Assembly (NCBI GenBank): GCA_964511645.1
Contig: CAZEGV010000014.1
Location: forward strand, 1 to 43,238
Reading direction: 5' to 3'
DNA length: 43,238 nt
Source: CAZEGV01 sp964511645
Lineage (GTDB): Bacteria; Bacteroidota; Bacteroidia; Cytophagales; JAAEPT01
Below are positions 24,939-34,445 of this stretch, one piece after another; positions within the stretch are counted from its first letter, which is position 1; each line of letters starts with the position of its first letter. The position numbers and the translations under genes are program-made. Below the pieces are notes generated by a model. It did not search any database. It was not told the origin of the DNA and was given only the letters and a program-made list of their open reading frames with translations.

Positions 24939-25460
24939 ATGTATAGGTACATTCCTTTATTATTGTTGGTTATACTCAGTGCTTGTCAGAAAGAAACAGA
25001 ACAAGTTTTTAAACCATTGGAAGAATATCCAGATTTACTCTCAGAAGGAGTGACAATGAGGTATTACGATTCTGCGTCTTTAGAAATTATCATCAGGACT
25101 CCTAAGCAAGTTAGGCTAAGGACTCAAGATGAGGTTTTTCCAAAAGGAATGAATGTAGAGTTTTATAAAGGCTCTGATAGTATTCAGTCTACAATGGTTT
25201 GTGACTCGGCATTTTATCACAAAAAAGAGGCTTATTGGTCTTTTTTTGGTGATGTAGAAGTTGACAATCGAAAAGAAAAAAGAAACCTGAAATCACAATA
25301 CTTAGAGTGGAGACCTGAGATTGAGGAAGTTTATACAGATAAGCCAGTGGTGATTATCTCGGAAGGACAGCAAATTAACGGAAAAGGTTTACGAGCAAAA
25401 GAAGATTTTAGCGAATATGAAATCTTGAATGTAACAGGAATAATAGACTTATCAGAATGA
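24939..25460 (+). CDS. lptC: LPS export protein LptC, lipoprotein type
   Basis: 173 aa. Lipobox LVILSAC puts the lipidated Cys at 16, unlike E. coli LptC, which keeps a membrane anchor. The remainder is the OstA-like beta-jellyroll that passes lipopolysaccharide from LptB2FG to LptA (VFPKGMNVEFYKGSDSIQS, DSAFYHKKEAYWSFFGDVEV). Starts directly after the TPR stop; its TGA overlaps the ATG of the small membrane protein. Confidence 0.85.
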   Translation: MYRYIPLLLLVILSACQKETEQVFKPLEEYPDLLSEGVTMRYYDSASLEIIIRTPKQVRLRTQDEVFPKGMNVEFYKGSDSIQSTMVCDSAFYHKKEAYWSFFGDVEVDNRKEKRNLKSQYLEWRPEIEEVYTDKPVVIISEGQQINGKGLRAKEDFSEYEILNVTGIIDLSE

Positions 25461-25627
25461 AATTGTTAGATGCTTTATTATTAGGAGTTGCTGCTGCTTT
25501 TATGATGATTGGGATTCATCAGATGGTGATGAACTCTTGGTTAGATAATTATTGGATAATTATGTTGTCGATAGGTTGTTTTGCTTGGTACTTGTTACGT
25601 AAAAATAACCGCAAGCAAGATGATTGA
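25457..25627 (+). CDS. 56-aa membrane protein between lptC and the CorC-like gene
   Basis: A short gene missed by length cut-offs. ATG at 25457 overlaps the lptC stop (ATGA), and its TGA overlaps the next gene by 8 bp. The product begins MKLLDALLLGVAAAFMMIG and has two predicted transmembrane segments (about 4-20 and 31-46) with a basic tail RKNNRKQ. Chained overlaps on both sides strongly favour real translation. I do not recognise a family; a membrane partner of LptC or of the downstream transporter-like protein is speculation. Confidence 0.75.
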   Translation: MKLLDALLLGVAAAFMMIGIHQMVMNSWLDNYWIIMLSIGCFAWYLLRKNNRKQDD

Positions 25628-26885
25628 TTGGGTGTTGATATTAGGAATTATCATTCCTTTAACCCTTTCAGCATTGTTTTCTGGTTTAGAAATTGCTTTT
25701 GTATCTTCAGACAGGCTTTTTCTTGAGCTTCAAACCCAAAGAAAGGGTTATCAGTTTAAAGCCTTAAAGTTTGTTATTTCTCGCCCTTCTCTTTTTTTGA
25801 CCACTACACTTTTAGGTAATACCATCGCTTTGGTGATTTATGGTACTTTTATGACAGCATTTATGAAACCGTATATAGATGTTTTTGTGTCAAGTGAAAT
25901 TATTTCTTTGGTATTAGGCACAATTATCTCAACTCTCATGGTTTTGTTTTTAGCTGAATTTTTGCCAAAAACTTTATTTATGGTAAAACCTAACCAAGCA
26001 TTGGCATTGCTTTCTATCCCCTTTGCTCTGTTTACTGTGGTGATGTATCCTATGATTTGGCTAGTAGATCAAATTGCTAGGATTGTGATTAAACAATTTT
26101 TTAAAGTAGAGTTTTCTATGGAAAAACAAAAATATCAATTAGATGATTTGAATAATTACCTAAAGGATGTTTTGTCTAAGAAAGGAGAAAGTGGAGACAA
26201 TGATTTAGGTATTGAAGCAGAAATATTGACCAATGCCCTTGATTTTAAATCAGTAAAGACTCGTGACTGTATGATACCACGGATTGAACTAGAAGCGGTA
26301 CAAATTGTCGATAGCGTAGATATATTAAGAGATAGATTTGTAAGCACAGGGTTTTCTAAAATCTTGGTTTATAAAGAAACAATTGATAACATCATAGGTT
26401 ACTGCCATTCCTCTCAATTATTCAAAAAACCAAAATCAATAGCTGAGATGCTCACTCCAATTGATTTTGTGCCCGAAACCGCATTGGCTAATGATGTGAT
26501 GGTAACGCTTAATAAAAATAGAAGAAGCATTGCTATAGTTGTAGATGAGTTTGGCGGTACGGCTGGACTTGTTGCTATCGAGGATATTATAGAAGAGATA
26601 TTTGGTGATATAAAAGACGAGCACGATAAAAAAGATTTAATGGAATTGAAGCTAGATAGCTATAATTACCTATTTAGTGCTAGACAAGAAGTAGAGTACT
26701 TAAATGAAAAATATCAAATAGGGCTTCCTTTAGGAGAGTATGAGACATTAGGGGGATTGATACTTAGTGAGTTGGGAGATATTCCGAATAAAGAAGACAT
26801 AGTAAAATTTGATGATTTTTTCTTTACAATCAAACAAATGGACGGCGTTAAAATCAATCAAGTGAAATTAACTCTTATAGAGTAA
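25620..26885 (+). CDS. CNNM/CorC-HlyC family membrane protein with CBS pair
   Basis: 421 aa. The N-terminal CNNM (DUF21) transmembrane domain has four hydrophobic segments and GLEIAFVSSDRLFLELQ. A cytoplasmic CBS pair follows (TRDCMIPRIELEAV; SIAIVVDEFGGTAGLVAIED), then a CorC-type C-terminal domain (LGGLILSELGDIP). Proteins of this family are linked to magnesium/cobalt efflux; the gliding protein GldE is a paralogue, so that role is possible. Start ATG 25620 is chosen over an upstream in-frame start at 25581 because it overlaps the small gene's end and begins at the first membrane segment. Last gene of the operon. Confidence 0.87.
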   Translation: MIDWVLILGIIIPLTLSALFSGLEIAFVSSDRLFLELQTQRKGYQFKALKFVISRPSLFLTTTLLGNTIALVIYGTFMTAFMKPYIDVFVSSEIISLVLGTIISTLMVLFLAEFLPKTLFMVKPNQALALLSIPFALFTVVMYPMIWLVDQIARIVIKQFFKVEFSMEKQKYQLDDLNNYLKDVLSKKGESGDNDLGIEAEILTNALDFKSVKTRDCMIPRIELEAVQIVDSVDILRDRFVSTGFSKILVYKETIDNIIGYCHSSQLFKKPKSIAEMLTPIDFVPETALANDVMVTLNKNRRSIAIVVDEFGGTAGLVAIEDIIEEIFGDIKDEHDKKDLMELKLDSYNYLFSARQEVEYLNEKYQIGLPLGEYETLGGLILSELGDIPNKEDIVKFDDFFFTIKQMDGVKINQVKLTLIE

Positions 26886-26973
26886 TTCTCGTGTTTTTTT
26901 AGGTATTCCTTGTTTTTATAAAAAAAAAGAAGGAGATTTGCTCACAGTTCAAACAAACTAAATGTTAATTACT

Positions 26974-27717
26974 ATGAAAAAAATTATTTTATTACTTTCG
27001 ACTGCTGCAATGTTCACTACAGCGATGGCACAAGAAGAAGCTTCTTCAGAAGAAACTTCTTCTTCAGCTTTTAAACAAAGTGCAGGAGACAAGAGTTTAG
27101 AATTTCAATTTAACTCTCCATTTGTTGCGGGTGCGCCATTTACTGTTAACGGTATCCGTTTTCGTAGTTTCTCAAGCGAGACTTTTGCTATCAGAGTAAA
27201 TGCAGAGCTTGGATCACACTCAACTACTGCTATTGCTGTACAGAATGTATCTACTACTACAACTATAGACAATAGAGAGTTCAAAACTAAAAACTCTAAT
27301 TTCCAATTAATGTTAGCTCCAGGTTTTGAAACTCACTTTGATGGGACTGATAAACTTTCTCCTTATGTAGGTGCTGAATTACCAATTAATTTTGTTAGTA
27401 CCTCTACTAAGACAGAAAAGTGGGATGCTACAGAAGAAGACTTATATACAGAAACTGCTAAAGGTGGTAATGTACTTGGTCAAACAGGTGGATTAAGTGT
27501 TGGTATTAATGCAGTAGCTGGTTTCGATTTCTACTTTACTAAACAATTATATATCGGTGCTGAAATGAGTTATGGTTTTGCAATTAAATCTAATGCAACA
27601 ACTAAATTTGAGTCTGATCAAAAAGGTTCTAAAGATATTGATGATGTAAAACAAGGATCAAACTTTAATTTAGGTACTGCCGCACAAGCTGCATTTAGAT
27701 TAGGTTTCTTATTTTAA
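26974..27717 (+). CDS. small outer-membrane beta-barrel protein
   Basis: 247 aa. Signal peptide MKKIILLLSTAAMFTTAMAQ, a Ser/Glu-rich linker, then an 8- to 10-strand barrel pattern ending LGTAAQAAFRLGFLF with terminal Phe. Start is ATG 26974; an upstream in-frame ATG (26962) only adds four residues before the signal peptide. OmpA/OmpW-like beta-barrel, substrate unknown. Monocistronic with a strong terminator, which suits an abundant protein. Confidence 0.8.
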   Translation: MKKIILLLSTAAMFTTAMAQEEASSEETSSSAFKQSAGDKSLEFQFNSPFVAGAPFTVNGIRFRSFSSETFAIRVNAELGSHSTTAIAVQNVSTTTTIDNREFKTKNSNFQLMLAPGFETHFDGTDKLSPYVGAELPINFVSTSTKTEKWDATEEDLYTETAKGGNVLGQTGGLSVGINAVAGFDFYFTKQLYIGAEMSYGFAIKSNATTKFESDQKGSKDIDDVKQGSNFNLGTAAQAAFRLGFLF

Positions 27718-27740
27718 GAAATAATTATATTAAATAATTT

Positions 27741-27778
27741 AAAGTCCCTACTTTCTAAAAAAGTAGGGACTTTTTTTG
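27741..27778 (+). terminator. intrinsic terminator of the barrel gene
   Basis: AAAGTCCCTACTTT, 5-nt loop, AAAGTAGGGACTTT and a run of T: a perfect 14-bp stem 23 bp after the stop. Confidence 0.9.
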
Positions 27779-27867
27779 TGCTGAAAATTAATTAAAAAAG
27801 GTTCTAAAATTAGAATTTTTTTGTTATTTAAGGTTAGTTTGTTCGGATAACGTCCTACAATTAAAAC

Positions 27868-27895
27868 GCCCTAGTATATCTAAATATACTAGGGC
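27868..27895 (-). terminator. intrinsic terminator of ferritin
   Basis: GCCCTAGTATAT-CTAA-ATATACTAGGGC, a perfect 12-bp stem; read on the reverse strand it is followed by GTTTTAATT, downstream of the ferritin stop. Confidence 0.8.
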
Positions 27896-27923
27896 ACTTT
27901 GTGGTTAAAGAAATAAGGTAGTT

Positions 27924-28448
27924 TTACTCCCCTCCACCAGTATTGATAGCGTTATAGGTGATTTTTGGAATACGCTCATCAATCATAAAAATAGCCAACT
28001 TATCATCACCCATTAGGTCAAATAGTTCAACAGCTCTACGGGTAATGAACTCTTCTTCTATTTGCTCATTCACAAACCACTGCATAAAGTTTTCTGTACG
28101 GTGATCATTTTGCTTGCGGCAAGTATTTACAATATTGTTAATCGCTTCAGACACCATTTCTTCGGCATTAAGAGCCATTTCAAATACATCTCTAAGCGAC
28201 TCATAAGAATCTCTAGCTTGCTCCAGTGCTGGTATAGTAGGCGTAGCTCCCATGTCACATAGGTAATGAAAGATTTTAAGCATATGCGCTCGCTCTTCAT
28301 CTGCTTGTTTGAAAAAGAAGTCTGCACTATTGTCATAACCTTTGCTATTGCACCAAGCTGCTGCCGCTAAGTAATTAGAAGAAGCTTGAGATTCAATTTT
28401 TATTTGTTGATTAAGTGAAATTATAGTTTCATTTGATAATGTGCTCAT
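27924..28448 (-). CDS. ftnA: bacterial non-haem ferritin
   Basis: 174 aa; 24-mer iron store that oxidises Fe(II) and keeps Fe(III) mineral. Ferroxidase ligands align with E. coli FtnA: E19, E52, H55 (EERAH), E96, Q129 and E132 (NEQIEEE). No haem-binding Met is evident. It is preceded by the PAP2-like gene with a 33-bp gap in the same direction, so it may be part of the rpoN transcript or have its own start. An iron-regulated site is not visible. Confidence 0.93.
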   Translation of the reverse strand: MSTLSNETIISLNQQIKIESQASSNYLAAAAWCNSKGYDNSADFFFKQADEERAHMLKIFHYLCDMGATPTIPALEQARDSYESLRDVFEMALNAEEMVSEAINNIVNTCRKQNDHRTENFMQWFVNEQIEEEFITRRAVELFDLMGDDKLAIFMIDERIPKITYNAINTGGGE

Positions 28449-28481
28449 ATCGTATTTTGTTTAATCGTATTAAAATTTATT

Positions 28482-29126
28482 TTAAAATAAGTTAAGCCAG
28501 TTTTTATTGTTTTCTAACCAAGGGTAAGCGTATAAGCTAATTAAGATACCTGAAGCATAAGCTATATAAACTTGAAACTGAGAATGTGCCTTGAGGTACA
28601 AGCGTGCACTAATAACCATCATAGAGAAAATAATTGTGAGTATAATCATCCAATAATAATATTGACTAGTACTAAAATGTATCCAGAAGACAAGCCCTGT
28701 AAGCCCTCCCATACCTATAGTGTGGGCACTTATTTTCCACCAAAAAGAAATGGTGAGTACTAAAATCAAAGAACAGGTAATTACTAAAATGATATTAGGG
28801 AATAGTTGACCGTAAAACTCTACTTGCTTCAGTAGTAATACATAGGTATATATATAAATTATTATACAGATGATAAATGGAATTATTCGTTCTTTTCGAT
28901 CTGGGATACGAAATGAAGAAATGATTTTTGCCTTTTTGAGCCCTACCATTACAAGTGATGGGATTAAATAGGTGCAAGTAAAAACAATGGCTAGTAAGAA
29001 GAACTTGTATTCTATCTTTGGGATGCTAATATAAGGATAGGTAAACAAAATGATGGCAAATATATAGCTTGCCATCAATAGTGGGTGAAAAACAAAAGAC
29101 ACAATTTGAGCAATCTGCTTTATCAT
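28482..29126 (-). CDS. PAP2-like integral membrane protein
   Basis: 214 aa with about six transmembrane segments. Three short motifs echo the PAP2 phosphatase signature: basic RIPDRKERIIPF, ISAHTIGMGG in the place of PSGH, and ARLYLKAHSQFQ, which keeps R-x5-H but has Gln where the final Asp of SRx5Hx3D belongs. It may be a diverged lipid phosphatase or a non-catalytic relative. The start lies 4 bp from the rpoN stop, so the two are coupled. The family call is tentative. Confidence 0.6.
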   Translation of the reverse strand: MIKQIAQIVSFVFHPLLMASYIFAIILFTYPYISIPKIEYKFFLLAIVFTCTYLIPSLVMVGLKKAKIISSFRIPDRKERIIPFIICIIIYIYTYVLLLKQVEFYGQLFPNIILVITCSLILVLTISFWWKISAHTIGMGGLTGLVFWIHFSTSQYYYWMIILTIIFSMMVISARLYLKAHSQFQVYIAYASGILISLYAYPWLENNKNWLNLF

Positions 29127-29130
29127 TTCA

Positions 29131-30588
29131 TTACAATTCTTTACGAAGACGTGCTACTGGCAAATTAAGCATCTCACGGTATTTGGCGACAGTTCTCCTA
29201 GCGATATTATAACCTTTTTCTTTTAGTTCAGCACAGATTTTTAAATCTGAAAGAGGTTTTCGTTTATTTTCTGCATCAATAATTATTTTTAGAGCGTGCT
29301 TAACTTCTCTACTACTTACTTCTTCTCCTGACTCGGTAGAGATGCTTTCAGAGAAAAAATATTTAAGTGGATAAATGGCATACTCTGTTTGTACGCTTTT
29401 GCTACTTGCCACTCTGGACACGGTAGAAATGTCCATTTTGATTTTCTCAGCGATGTCTTTTAAGATCATAGGTCTTAATTTACTTTCGTCTTCTTCTAAG
29501 AAAAACTCACGTTGAATGTCTACAATAGCATTCATTGTGTTCAGTAATGTGTGTTGACGTTGGCGGATGGCATCGATGAACCACTTGGCAGCATCAAGCT
29601 TTTGTTTGACAAATGTAACGGCCTCTTTTGCTTTTTTATCTTTTTTATCAGATTTACTGTAGGTATCCATCATATCCAAATAACCTCTACTTACCCGAAG
29701 TTCTGGAGCGTTACGAGCATTTAATGTAAGTATGATTTCCCCATTTTCTATTCTGAGTAGGTAATCAGGCATTAGGTATTGTATACGCCCACCCGTCCCT
29801 AGAGAGTTCCCTGGTTTAGGATTAAGTCTGGTTATAGTATTAATTATTTCTTTTAACACCTCTTCGGTAATAGAAAGATTGTTAATGATTTTTTTGTAAT
29901 GCTTTTTTGTAAACTCTTCAAACTGAGATTCAATGATTTGTATGGCAATCCCAACATCTTCATTTAATTCTGTTTTTCTTTCTAGCTGTAGCAGTAAACA
30001 CTCCTGCAAGTCTCTTGCAGCAATTCCTGCAGGTTCAAAGGTTTGTACTTTTCTCAACACTTCTTCTACCTCATCTATATCAGTTTCTATATACTGCGAA
30101 AAAGCAAGGTCATTGATTAGTGCCCCAAGGTCTCTTCGTATATAACCATCACCTTCTATGCTTCCAATGAGTTGCTTGGCAATTACAAGTTGTCTTTCAT
30201 TTAGTCTAAGGTATGATAACTGATTGTTTAACGAATCCATCATAGACTCACCTGCAACTACTGGTGTTTCTTTGTCTTCTGCATTAGGATCTCTCCCATC
30301 TCCATACATTTTGTACCCCGCATAGTCATCATGGCGAAGATATTCATCCAAATTAATATCTTCTTGCTTATTTTCTTTTTCTTCGACACCACGTTCACTA
30401 CTAGTATCTCCATAAGGATCTAAGCTTTCGGTTTCTTCTGGACCTTCTTCAAGGGCTGGATTTACTTCCAATTCTTTTTCTATCCTAGACTCAAGCTCTA
30501 CCGTAGGAACTTGTAAAAGTTTGATGAATTGTATCTGCTGTGGTGACAGCTTTTGAGACAATGACTGAGTTAGACTGAGTTTTTGCAT
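29131..30588 (-). CDS. rpoN: RNA polymerase sigma-54 factor
   Basis: 485 aa. Gln/Leu-rich region I (LTQSLSQKLSPQQIQFIKLLQ) contacts activators, an acidic region II (about 50-110) follows, then the core-binding domain, the HTH and the RpoN box ARRTVAKYRE (463-472) that reads the -24 element. Directs enhancer-dependent transcription; its AAA+ activators are not in the window. Divergent from asnS across 124 bp that contain a palindrome. Leads a reverse cluster with the PAP2-like gene. Confidence 0.95.
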   Translation of the reverse strand: MQKLSLTQSLSQKLSPQQIQFIKLLQVPTVELESRIEKELEVNPALEEGPEETESLDPYGDTSSERGVEEKENKQEDINLDEYLRHDDYAGYKMYGDGRDPNAEDKETPVVAGESMMDSLNNQLSYLRLNERQLVIAKQLIGSIEGDGYIRRDLGALINDLAFSQYIETDIDEVEEVLRKVQTFEPAGIAARDLQECLLLQLERKTELNEDVGIAIQIIESQFEEFTKKHYKKIINNLSITEEVLKEIINTITRLNPKPGNSLGTGGRIQYLMPDYLLRIENGEIILTLNARNAPELRVSRGYLDMMDTYSKSDKKDKKAKEAVTFVKQKLDAAKWFIDAIRQRQHTLLNTMNAIVDIQREFFLEEDESKLRPMILKDIAEKIKMDISTVSRVASSKSVQTEYAIYPLKYFFSESISTESGEEVSSREVKHALKIIIDAENKRKPLSDLKICAELKEKGYNIARRTVAKYREMLNLPVARLRKEL

Positions 30589-30646
30589 ATTGCAATTCTC
30601 TTTTTATTTATTTCTTCCTTTGATTAGAGATATAAAACCTCTTTTT

Positions 30647-30662
30647 TTGTACCTATGTACAA
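30647..30662. promoter_or_regulatory. palindrome between rpoN and asnS
   Basis: TTGTAC-CTAT-GTACAA, perfect 6-bp arms, in the middle of the divergent intergenic region. It could bind a dimeric regulator of one or both genes; no family can be assigned. Confidence 0.35.
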
Positions 30663-30712
30663 CGGCTTATCGCTAAGCTCGTTACAATATAAACACTAAA
30701 ATTTTATAAAAG

Positions 30713-32152
30713 GTGGAAAGAGTTAAAATAAAAGCACTATTGACTGATACTTCTTTTGATAGAGAGGTAGAAGTATACGGTTGGGTAAGAACAAAAAGAG
30801 GTAGCAAAAGCGTTAATTTTATTGCAGTGAATGATGGAACTACTATTCATAACCTTCAAATAGTAGCTGAAGTAGAAAATATAGGAGAAGAAACACTAAA
30901 ACGTGTCAATACAGGAGCTGCACTTAAAGTGATTGGCACAACAGTAGCATCTAGCGGTAGTGGACAGTCTATCGAGATTCAGGCAAAGGAAATTATTGTA
31001 TTAGGAGAGGCTAATCCAGAAGAATATCCAATACAACCCAAAAAGCATACAATGGAGTTCTTGCGTAAAAATGCTCATTTGCGTATGCGTACTACTACGT
31101 TTAGTGCAATTATGCGTATTCGTCATGCTATGACTTTTGCGATTCATAAATTCTTTAATGACAGAGACTTTTACAACCTACATACTCCGATTATCACTGC
31201 TACCGATGCCGAGGGAGCAGGAGAAATGTTTCATGTTACTAATTTTGACTTAGATAAAATTCCTTTTGACGAAGAAGGAAAAGTAAATTTTAAAGAAGAT
31301 TTTTTTAATAAACGGACAAATCTTACAGTTTCGGGGCAATTGGAAGGAGAGTTAGGAGCTACAGCCTTAGGAGCAGTTTACACTTTTGGACCTACCTTTA
31401 GAGCCGAAAACTCAAACACTACAAGGCACTTAGCAGAATTCTGGATGATAGAACCAGAGTTGGCATTTGCTGATTTAAAAGATGATATGGATTTAGCGGA
31501 AAGCTTTATGAAATATTTGATTAATTATGCAATTGAGCATTGTGCGGATGATTTAGCATTTTTACACCAAAGAGAGACAAATATAGAAAAAACTTTACCT
31601 AAAGAACAGCGTAATGAGTTACCATTGGTAGAGAGACTTAAATCTGTAGTAGAGAGTGATTTTGAGCGAATTACTTATACCGAAGCTATTAATATATTAC
31701 GAAATTCTAAACCCTACAAAAAAGGTAAATTTAAGTTTCCAGTAGAATGGGGAGTAGATTTACAATCTGAACATGAGCGTTTTTTGGTAGAGAAAAAATT
31801 TAAAAAACCAGTTATTATTACTGATTACCCAAAAGACATTAAAGCATTTTATATGAGAATGAATGATGATCATAAAACGGTAGCAGCTATGGATGTTTTG
31901 TTTCCGGGTATTGGAGAGATTATAGGTGGCTCGCAAAGAGAAGAGAGGTTAGATATGCTCAAGAAACGTATGGAGGAAATGGATGTTGATCAAGATGAAT
32001 TGTGGTGGTACCTTGATACTAGAAAATTCGGTTCTTGTAAACACTCAGGGTTTGGCTTAGGATTTGAGCGATTAATTTTGTTTGTAACAGGCATGACGAA
32101 CATCAGAGACGTGATTCCTTTCCCGAGAACACCTCAGAACGCAGATTTTTAG
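30713..32152 (+). CDS. asnS: asparaginyl-tRNA synthetase
   Basis: 479 aa class II synthetase charging tRNA-Asn. N-terminal OB-fold (EVYGWVRTKRGSKSVNFIAV) binds the anticodon. Motif 2 is FRAENSNTTRHLAEFWMIE, motif 3 GFGLGFERLILFVTG, and the C-terminus IRDVIPFPRTPQNADF is typical. The start codon must be GTG at 30713: an in-frame TAA lies two codons upstream and the next Met is beyond residue 100. Ends at a clear terminator. Confidence 0.95.
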   Translation: MERVKIKALLTDTSFDREVEVYGWVRTKRGSKSVNFIAVNDGTTIHNLQIVAEVENIGEETLKRVNTGAALKVIGTTVASSGSGQSIEIQAKEIIVLGEANPEEYPIQPKKHTMEFLRKNAHLRMRTTTFSAIMRIRHAMTFAIHKFFNDRDFYNLHTPIITATDAEGAGEMFHVTNFDLDKIPFDEEGKVNFKEDFFNKRTNLTVSGQLEGELGATALGAVYTFGPTFRAENSNTTRHLAEFWMIEPELAFADLKDDMDLAESFMKYLINYAIEHCADDLAFLHQRETNIEKTLPKEQRNELPLVERLKSVVESDFERITYTEAINILRNSKPYKKGKFKFPVEWGVDLQSEHERFLVEKKFKKPVIITDYPKDIKAFYMRMNDDHKTVAAMDVLFPGIGEIIGGSQREERLDMLKKRMEEMDVDQDELWWYLDTRKFGSCKHSGFGLGFERLILFVTGMTNIRDVIPFPRTPQNADF

Positions 32153-32166
32153 GGTTTAATATACTT

Positions 32167-32202
32167 GATGGAGTTAATAATTAGCTCCATCACTTATTTT
32201 TT
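32167..32202 (+). terminator. intrinsic terminator of asnS
   Basis: GATGGAGTTAAT-A-ATTAGCTCCATC (one G-T wobble) followed by a T-rich stretch ending in six T, 15 bp after the asnS stop. Confidence 0.8.
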
Positions 32203-32312
32203 AGCGAAAGCGAGATATAAATAATCCCTTTATCCCTTTGAGTATTAAAAACCTTTTTTTACATTCAACTGTTTAAATCAGATTGAATACTTTTAGTATA
32301 AAAATAGATAAA

Positions 32313-34433
32313 ATGAAATCAAGAAAAATAGTTGGGGCAGTAGCTGTATTAATTGCCATTATTACTCTATCAGCAACCTGCACTTCTGGCAAAAAAATAA
32401 AAGCAGAAGATGGAATGACCAAAGGTTCTCTTACGGAAAATATTATTCGTGAGACTTTGCTAAGTGGACATTATTTAGACATGAAGCTAGATGATGAGTT
32501 TGCAGAAAAAGTATTTGATGCTCAGCTTAAAAGCTTAGACTATTACAAGTTGTTTTTGACTCAAAAAGACATCAGTAAACTGAATAAATTCAAAACATCA
32601 TTAGATGATGACTTTCGAGCAGGTCGTTCACCAATGTTTGAGTTGAGCTATGCAATCATCACAGAGAGATTAGCAGAAGCGAAAACATACTACCAAGAAT
32701 TACTAGCAAAACCATTTGACTTGACCTTAAATGAAAATTATGAATATGACTCAGAGAAATTAAGCTATGCTACAAACACCAAAGAATTAAAAAATAGGTG
32801 GCTTAAACACCTTCAAAATGATGTAGTAGAATATATTTATCACAAACAAACAAACCAAAATAAAGCGACAGAAAAAAGTGATACTGTAACGATAAAACCA
32901 ATTACAGTATTAGAAAAAGAAGCAAGAGAAAAAACCCTAAAAACTCATAATCAGTGGTTCAAAAGATTACAAGAGCTGACCAAAGAGGAAAGATTCTCAA
33001 CTTACATCAATGCCCATACTTCAGTATTTGATCCACACACATCATTTTTCCCGCCTAAGCAAAAAGAAGATTTTGACATATCAATTTCAGGAAGATTAGA
33101 AGGAATTGGAGCAACATTACAAGAAAAAGAAGGTTATATAAAAGTAACTAAAATAGTACCAGGTAGTGCCTCATGGAAACAAGGAGATTTAGAACCAGAA
33201 GATGTTATCCTCAAAGTAGGACAGGGAGACAAAGACCCTGTAGACATTGTAGATATGAGATTAAGTGATGCTGTAAGGCTTATAAGAGGGTCTAAAGGCA
33301 CAGAAGTAAGGCTAACTGTCCGCAAACAAGACGGATCCGAAATGATAATCCCAATTATTAGAGACATAGTAGTACTCGAAGAGACTTATGCCAAATCAAT
33401 TATTGTGGAAGATAGCCTTACGGGTAAAAAGTATGGGTACATCAATTTGCCTCAATTTTACGTGGATTTTACGGGGACAGGTGGTCGCTCATGTTTTGAA
33501 GATGTTGGTATTGAAATAGAAAAACTAAAAAGAGACAATATAGATGGAATCGTATTTGACCTTCGGAATAATGGAGGAGGCTCTTTGCAAGATGTTGTTA
33601 AAATGGTTGGTTTATTTATTGCGAAAGGACCCATCGTGCAGATAAAACCACGTAGCGGAAAACCTTATGTTTATTCAGATTATGACCCTAAAATTCAATT
33701 TGATGGTGAGTTGGTAGTTATGGTAAATGAACAAAGTGCCTCAGCATCTGAGATATTTGCTGCTGCCATTCAAGATTATAACCGAGGAATCATCTTAGGA
33801 AGCCCATCTAGCTATGGTAAAGGAACAGTACAAGGCTTTCAAGACCTAGATAACTATGTTCCTGAAGCGTTATCTTCACACAAACCTTTAGGCTCACTAA
33901 AACTTACGACACATAAATTTTATCGTGTAAACGGTGGGTCTACACAATGGAAGGGCGTTGAGCCTCATATCGTAATCCCAGATGTATACATGTATGGTGA
34001 TTATGGAGAAAAAAAACTCGATAACTCTATCAAATGGGATGAAATACCTGCCTGTAATTATACCAAATGGAATTCTCGCTATAATGAGTCGTCGGTAATC
34101 TCGGCAAGTGAAATAAGAATTGATGGTAATAACACCTTTAAACTAATAGAAGAAAACGCAAAACGTTATAAACGACTAAGAGAAAGCACTCAAGAGTCAT
34201 TAAACTTAGAGCGGTTCACTAAAAGCCAAATAGAAAGAAAAGAAAGTGGTAAGAAGTATGAAAAATTATTTGATAACAAGCACCTTATCAAAACCTCAAT
34301 TACACTTGTCGATCAAGAAATCATCAGTGCAGATAGTACCAAGTTAGCTAGTATGGAGCAATTGTCTAAAGTAATTGCGGGCGATCCATATGTGCTTGAA
34401 GCGATGAATATCTTGACTGATATGAAAAAATAA
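32313..34433 (+). CDS. prc: carboxy-terminal (tail-specific) processing protease
   Basis: 706 aa, S41 peptidase of the Prc/Tsp type acting in the periplasm on C-termini of envelope proteins. An N-terminal hydrophobic segment (IVGAVAVLIAIITLSAT) is followed by Cys; the lipobox is imperfect, so lipoprotein status is uncertain. Then an all-helical N-terminal domain, a PDZ (EGIGATLQEKEGYIKVTKI), the S41 domain with catalytic S477 in SASASE and K503 in SYGKGTVQ, and a helical C-terminal part. The ATG at 32313 is chosen; an in-frame TTG at 32283 would place ten charged residues before the signal. Confidence 0.92.
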   Translation: MKSRKIVGAVAVLIAIITLSATCTSGKKIKAEDGMTKGSLTENIIRETLLSGHYLDMKLDDEFAEKVFDAQLKSLDYYKLFLTQKDISKLNKFKTSLDDDFRAGRSPMFELSYAIITERLAEAKTYYQELLAKPFDLTLNENYEYDSEKLSYATNTKELKNRWLKHLQNDVVEYIYHKQTNQNKATEKSDTVTIKPITVLEKEAREKTLKTHNQWFKRLQELTKEERFSTYINAHTSVFDPHTSFFPPKQKEDFDISISGRLEGIGATLQEKEGYIKVTKIVPGSASWKQGDLEPEDVILKVGQGDKDPVDIVDMRLSDAVRLIRGSKGTEVRLTVRKQDGSEMIIPIIRDIVVLEETYAKSIIVEDSLTGKKYGYINLPQFYVDFTGTGGRSCFEDVGIEIEKLKRDNIDGIVFDLRNNGGGSLQDVVKMVGLFIAKGPIVQIKPRSGKPYVYSDYDPKIQFDGELVVMVNEQSASASEIFAAAIQDYNRGIILGSPSSYGKGTVQGFQDLDNYVPEALSSHKPLGSLKLTTHKFYRVNGGSTQWKGVEPHIVIPDVYMYGDYGEKKLDNSIKWDEIPACNYTKWNSRYNESSVISASEIRIDGNNTFKLIEENAKRYKRLRESTQESLNLERFTKSQIERKESGKKYEKLFDNKHLIKTSITLVDQEIISADSTKLASMEQLSKVIAGDPYVLEAMNILTDMKK

Positions 34434-34445
34434 GAAGAGGAGCTT

